DNA from: Lachnospiraceae bacterium
Lineage (GTDB): Bacteria > Bacillota > Clostridia > Lachnospirales > Lachnospiraceae
NCBI GenBank assembly: GCA_029338875.1
Contig: JAQYBF010000105.1
Span: 1-53,638 of the forward strand
Direction: 5' to 3'
Length of the DNA stretch: 53,638 bases
Under the pieces are notes generated by a model that saw nothing but the letters and a program-made list of their open reading frames with translations, had not been told where the DNA came from and did no database searches. How positions within the stretch are numbered: the first letter of the stretch is position 1; every line of letters starts with the position of its first letter. Below, piece after piece: positions 51,696 through 53,638 of this stretch. The position numbers were made by a program, and so were the translations under genes.

Positions 51696-52634
51696 TTAAA
51701 GTTTTTGCAATACTTCTTCGATATCTCCGTCAATGCAGACGGATCTGTCTTCAATCCGCTCCGGGCAGTATGCCTCGCCCATGTTGATACATGCATAGAA
51801 AGCATTCTTGTTTTCATCCGTATACTGCCAGAAGGGATACTTGATGATGACCGGTGTATTCATGCCGACGCCCAGTTCGAGATAGAGGACATGCAGATTC
51901 TCATGGCGGCGGAGAAAGTCCTGATAGCGTTCCATGGCAGCATACCATCCATCGTCCTGGACAAAGGTATTGTCACAGCGAAGGTTCATCGTCATATCAC
52001 TGCCGTCCTCCGGGCATTTGGGAATGAGCTCGGTCGCTACACGCATCTTTAATTTTCCGTCTTCCGGAATCCGGAAGATACCGTTTTCATCCTTTACAAA
52101 GCCCTGGGCCTCCATCATGCGGGTGACGATCTCTTCATTGTCATAGGTCGTCTGCGTTTTCGGATCGACACTCTGCAGAAGGCCGTAATCGCCCTGGGTA
52201 TAGAAGAGCCGCTTCTTATCGAAGCCGGCCAGCTGAAACTGATGGTCTACATTTGTCGTCAGGACAAAATAATCCTTGTCTCTGACCAGGGAAAGAAGGT
52301 TCGGATAGACATCAGAAGGAGCCTTGACGTAACGGTTGTAATAAATATGCCGGCTCCACCAGGCCCAGTAGGTCTCCAGATCCGGGAAAGGATAAAAACC
52401 GCCGGAATACATATCCCGTATTCCGAACTTTTCGGCGAAGTCCCCAAAGTACTTATGAAAGCGCTCACCCGAATAGGTGAATCCGGCCGCCGTAGATAGA
52501 CCGGAGCCTGCGCCGATCAGAACCGTATCGGCCTGATCCAGCTCCTCTTTCAGTATCTCAATCTGTCTGTCCCGGTCCTGGGTCTGGCCCTGAGACAGTC
52601 TGCCCATCATATCTGTATTCAAAAAGCGAAACAT
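51696..52634 (-). CDS. SirTM-type sirtuin (protein ADP-ribosyltransferase)
   Basis: 312 residues. NAD site GAGSGLSTAAGFTYSG (about 42-57), LTTNVDHQFQLAG in place of the deacetylase TQNID-LH motif, a zinc-region Cys pair that is incomplete (only CP and C in the 208-225 stretch), and LELGVGMNTPVIIKYPFW. These are marks of class M sirtuins, which ADP-ribosylate a lipoylated carrier (GcvH-L) instead of deacetylating. Their usual partners are a zinc macrodomain, LplA2 and GcvH-L; here only a broken macrodomain gene is seen, 3.7 kb away. GGAGG precedes the ATG; the promoter is a perfect consensus. Confidence 0.87.
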   Translation of the reverse strand: MFRFLNTDMMGRLSQGQTQDRDRQIEILKEELDQADTVLIGAGSGLSTAAGFTYSGERFHKYFGDFAEKFGIRDMYSGGFYPFPDLETYWAWWSRHIYYNRYVKAPSDVYPNLLSLVRDKDYFVLTTNVDHQFQLAGFDKKRLFYTQGDYGLLQSVDPKTQTTYDNEEIVTRMMEAQGFVKDENGIFRIPEDGKLKMRVATELIPKCPEDGSDMTMNLRCDNTFVQDDGWYAAMERYQDFLRRHENLHVLYLELGVGMNTPVIIKYPFWQYTDENKNAFYACINMGEAYCPERIEDRSVCIDGDIEEVLQKL

Positions 52635-52737
52635 AAATACCTCCTGATTTATGGTCCGTGGATCACCTTTTCCGTTTTCACCGGTCCGATGTTCTGCGGA
52701 TTCAACTTAAAATAAGATCTCGTTCTCTTCTGGATGT

Positions 52738-52766
52738 ATTATATGTTGTTACATTTATATTGTCAA
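52738..52766 (-). promoter_or_regulatory. Perfect consensus promoter of the sirtuin gene
   Basis: Minus strand TTGACA (plus 52761-52766), 17 bases, TATAAT (plus 52738-52743). The leader is about 100 bases. The rest of the gap to 53017 holds the terminator at 52913 and otherwise nothing I recognise. Confidence 0.9.
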
Positions 52767-52912
52767 TATTTTTATTACATCATTTTTTCATCTTCTACTG
52801 CCAGATCCGCGGCGGCTCGCCATGACCTTCCCGGATCATGACTACTCTGTCATGTATATTGCCGAGATCGAAGCAGCCTAGAAGCTGGAGAAGCAAGCTG
52901 AAAAATGGGCAC

Positions 52913-52950
52913 AAAAAATCGGGCCACGTCTTACCGTGACCCGATTTTTT
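52913..52950. terminator. Bidirectional terminator
   Basis: AAAAAATCGGG-CCACG and CGTGA-CCCGATTTTTT form a long stem with A and T runs at both ends. It closes the ferredoxin gene on the minus strand. Confidence 0.88.
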
Positions 52951-53017
52951 ATACCTGTGCTTTTCTATCCGAAAATCAACCCGCTCCCGGCGCTTCCGGA
53001 ACTTTTCGGTATTTGAT

Positions 53018-53197
53018 TTACTCAGCCTGTGAAATAGCACCTACAGGACAGTTGTCAATAGCTTCCTGTACGCTGGCATCGTCGCCCTCTGCGTAGCATT
53101 CTGCTTTTCCGTCATCGTTCATACGGAAGGCATCCGGAGCAGTGCCCTCACACATACCGCATCCAATACAGGTATCCTGATCTACATATGCTTTCAT
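53018..53197 (-). CDS. [4Fe-4S] ferredoxin
   Basis: 59 residues: MKAYVDQDTCIGCGMC, then an acidic middle and NCPVGAISQAE at the end. Cys10, Cys13, Cys16 and Cys50 bind a single [4Fe-4S] cluster; the residues CEGTAPD show that the second cluster has been lost, as in the single-cluster type of Clostridia and Thermotoga. Electron carrier of the cytoplasm. GAGGTG precedes the ATG at 53197. It could serve any of the reductases in the window, but no link is visible. Confidence 0.92.
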   Translation of the reverse strand: MKAYVDQDTCIGCGMCEGTAPDAFRMNDDGKAECYAEGDDASVQEAIDNCPVGAISQAE

Positions 53198-53351
53198 GTT
53201 TTCACCTCATACTTTCGTATACACATCTTTAACTAGCATCGCCTTTATCTTCAATTGGCGATACTTATTATGTAACGCTTCGGTCTAAGTTTTTCCGTTG
53301 GATTAACAACATTTTAAAAAGAGTCACTGTCAAACAGAATCTGATCATAAA

Positions 53352-53508
53352 TATGATAATCGATTCTTATTTCCTCATATGATCTCAAGCAGGCCATTCG
53401 ATCATCTCAATCACCACAACCACGAATGAAACCAAAAGATGACAAGCATCAATCATTCGTTGCTTGAATTTTCCGAAAATTGAGATTATTTTTAAGTCAG
53501 TAAATGAC
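53352..53508 (+). other. Possible leader or small RNA region
   Basis: Noncoding stretch on the plus strand. A TATGAT -10-like sequence is at 53352-53357, with a poor -35. CGAATGA (53423-53429) and TCATTCG (53453-53459) can pair. The terminator-like hairpin follows at 53509. It may be a small RNA or a leader of the gene at 53612. The rest of the gap from 53198 holds nothing I recognise. Confidence 0.35.
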
Positions 53509-53556
53509 AAAGGCGTCGGGAAGAGGATTTGAATTCCTCTTTGCGGCGTCTTTTTT
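53509..53556 (+). terminator. Terminator-like hairpin before the last gene
   Basis: AAAGGCGTCGGGAAGAGG pairs with CCTCTTTGCGGCGTCTTT (about 18 pairs with wobble) around ATTTGAATT and runs into TTTTTT. No plus-strand gene lies upstream, so it may end a small RNA or act as attenuator of the gene at 53612. Confidence 0.8.
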
Positions 53557-53611
53557 GTTTCACCCCGGGGAGCAGATGGTTTTACTTTCTAAGAAATGGA
53601 GGAAGCGTCCT

Positions 53612-53638
53612 ATGGCATCATATCCCAAGTATAAAGTA
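53612..53638 (+). CDS. Start of a plus-strand gene, unidentified
   Basis: Only nine codons, MASYPKYKV, remain before the window end. GGAGG 9 bases upstream supports the start. Nothing about function can be told. Confidence 0.6.

Noticed and set aside
52795-52912. Possible gene end reading GNIHDRVVMIREGHGEP
   Set aside because: No start or family match was found, and a bidirectional terminator divides it from the ferredoxin region.

Overview
The window looks like chromosomal DNA of a gut- or rumen-type Clostridia, most likely a Lachnospiraceae relative. This rests on the gene set (DUF4250, GlpP antiterminator, T-box and TPP leaders, the B-form S24/XRE regulator pair, ThiW), on GGAGG ribosome binding sites and on family-level resemblance of the proteins. 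No rRNA, tRNA, CRISPR array, transposase or intact insertion sequence was seen. The species cannot be named from the sequence.

Region 1 (1-10.8 kb) is core metabolism and information processing: the start of gpmI (cut by the window edge), a DUF4250 protein, murI, glpP, dtd with a membrane diguanylate cyclase, mgtE behind a short leader ORF, a Y-family polymerase divergent from a self-cleaving-type S24 repressor plus a small XRE protein, and an rsmH paralogue. Region 2 (10.8-15.6 kb) is a thiamine salvage operon thiM-thiE-thiW-thiD-cytX behind a TPP riboswitch with its terminator. Region 3 (15.6-22 kb) holds a DUF2798 membrane protein whose Shine-Dalgarno can pair with an upstream copy of its complement, and trpD-trpCF(fusion)-trpB-trpA behind a Trp-type T-box. 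trpE and trpG are not here. Region 4 (22-25.6 kb) is a small unknown protein, a flavin reductase-like protein, a histidine phosphatase, an unknown protein and a MATE exporter.

Region 5 (25.9-46.3 kb) is the most interesting part. Eleven minus-strand genes form a catabolic cluster: two Gfo/Idh/MocA oxidoreductases, two xylose-isomerase-like TIM barrels, a small protein that I match to the C-glycoside deglycosidase beta subunit (DUF6379), an FAD reductase of the fumarate reductase flavoprotein type, an NADPH-type iron-sulfur electron-transfer pair, two sugar or glycoside transporters and a flavodoxin with a zinc ribbon. The inferred job is import of a C- or O-glycoside, oxidation at C3 of the sugar, beta-elimination of the aglycone and recycling of the oxo-sugar, with a reductive branch that could act on the aglycone. 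Divergent from it are two overlapping AraC-type regulators, each fused to a GH39-like domain that has lost the acid/base glutamate, followed by an unknown Cys-rich protein.

Region 6 (46.5-53.6 kb) shows decay and insertion: a fragment of another cluster-type TIM barrel with its own ribosome binding site and terminator, a zinc-type macrodomain gene broken by a frameshift, an AT-rich ATPase gene preceded by seven phased ACTACATT repeats, an alpha/beta hydrolase, a DUF2156 protein, a fragment of a second SirTM sirtuin, an intact SirTM sirtuin under a perfect consensus promoter, a ferredoxin, and the first nine codons of a plus-strand gene behind a strong terminator-like hairpin. All calls come from reading the sequence; no searches were run.
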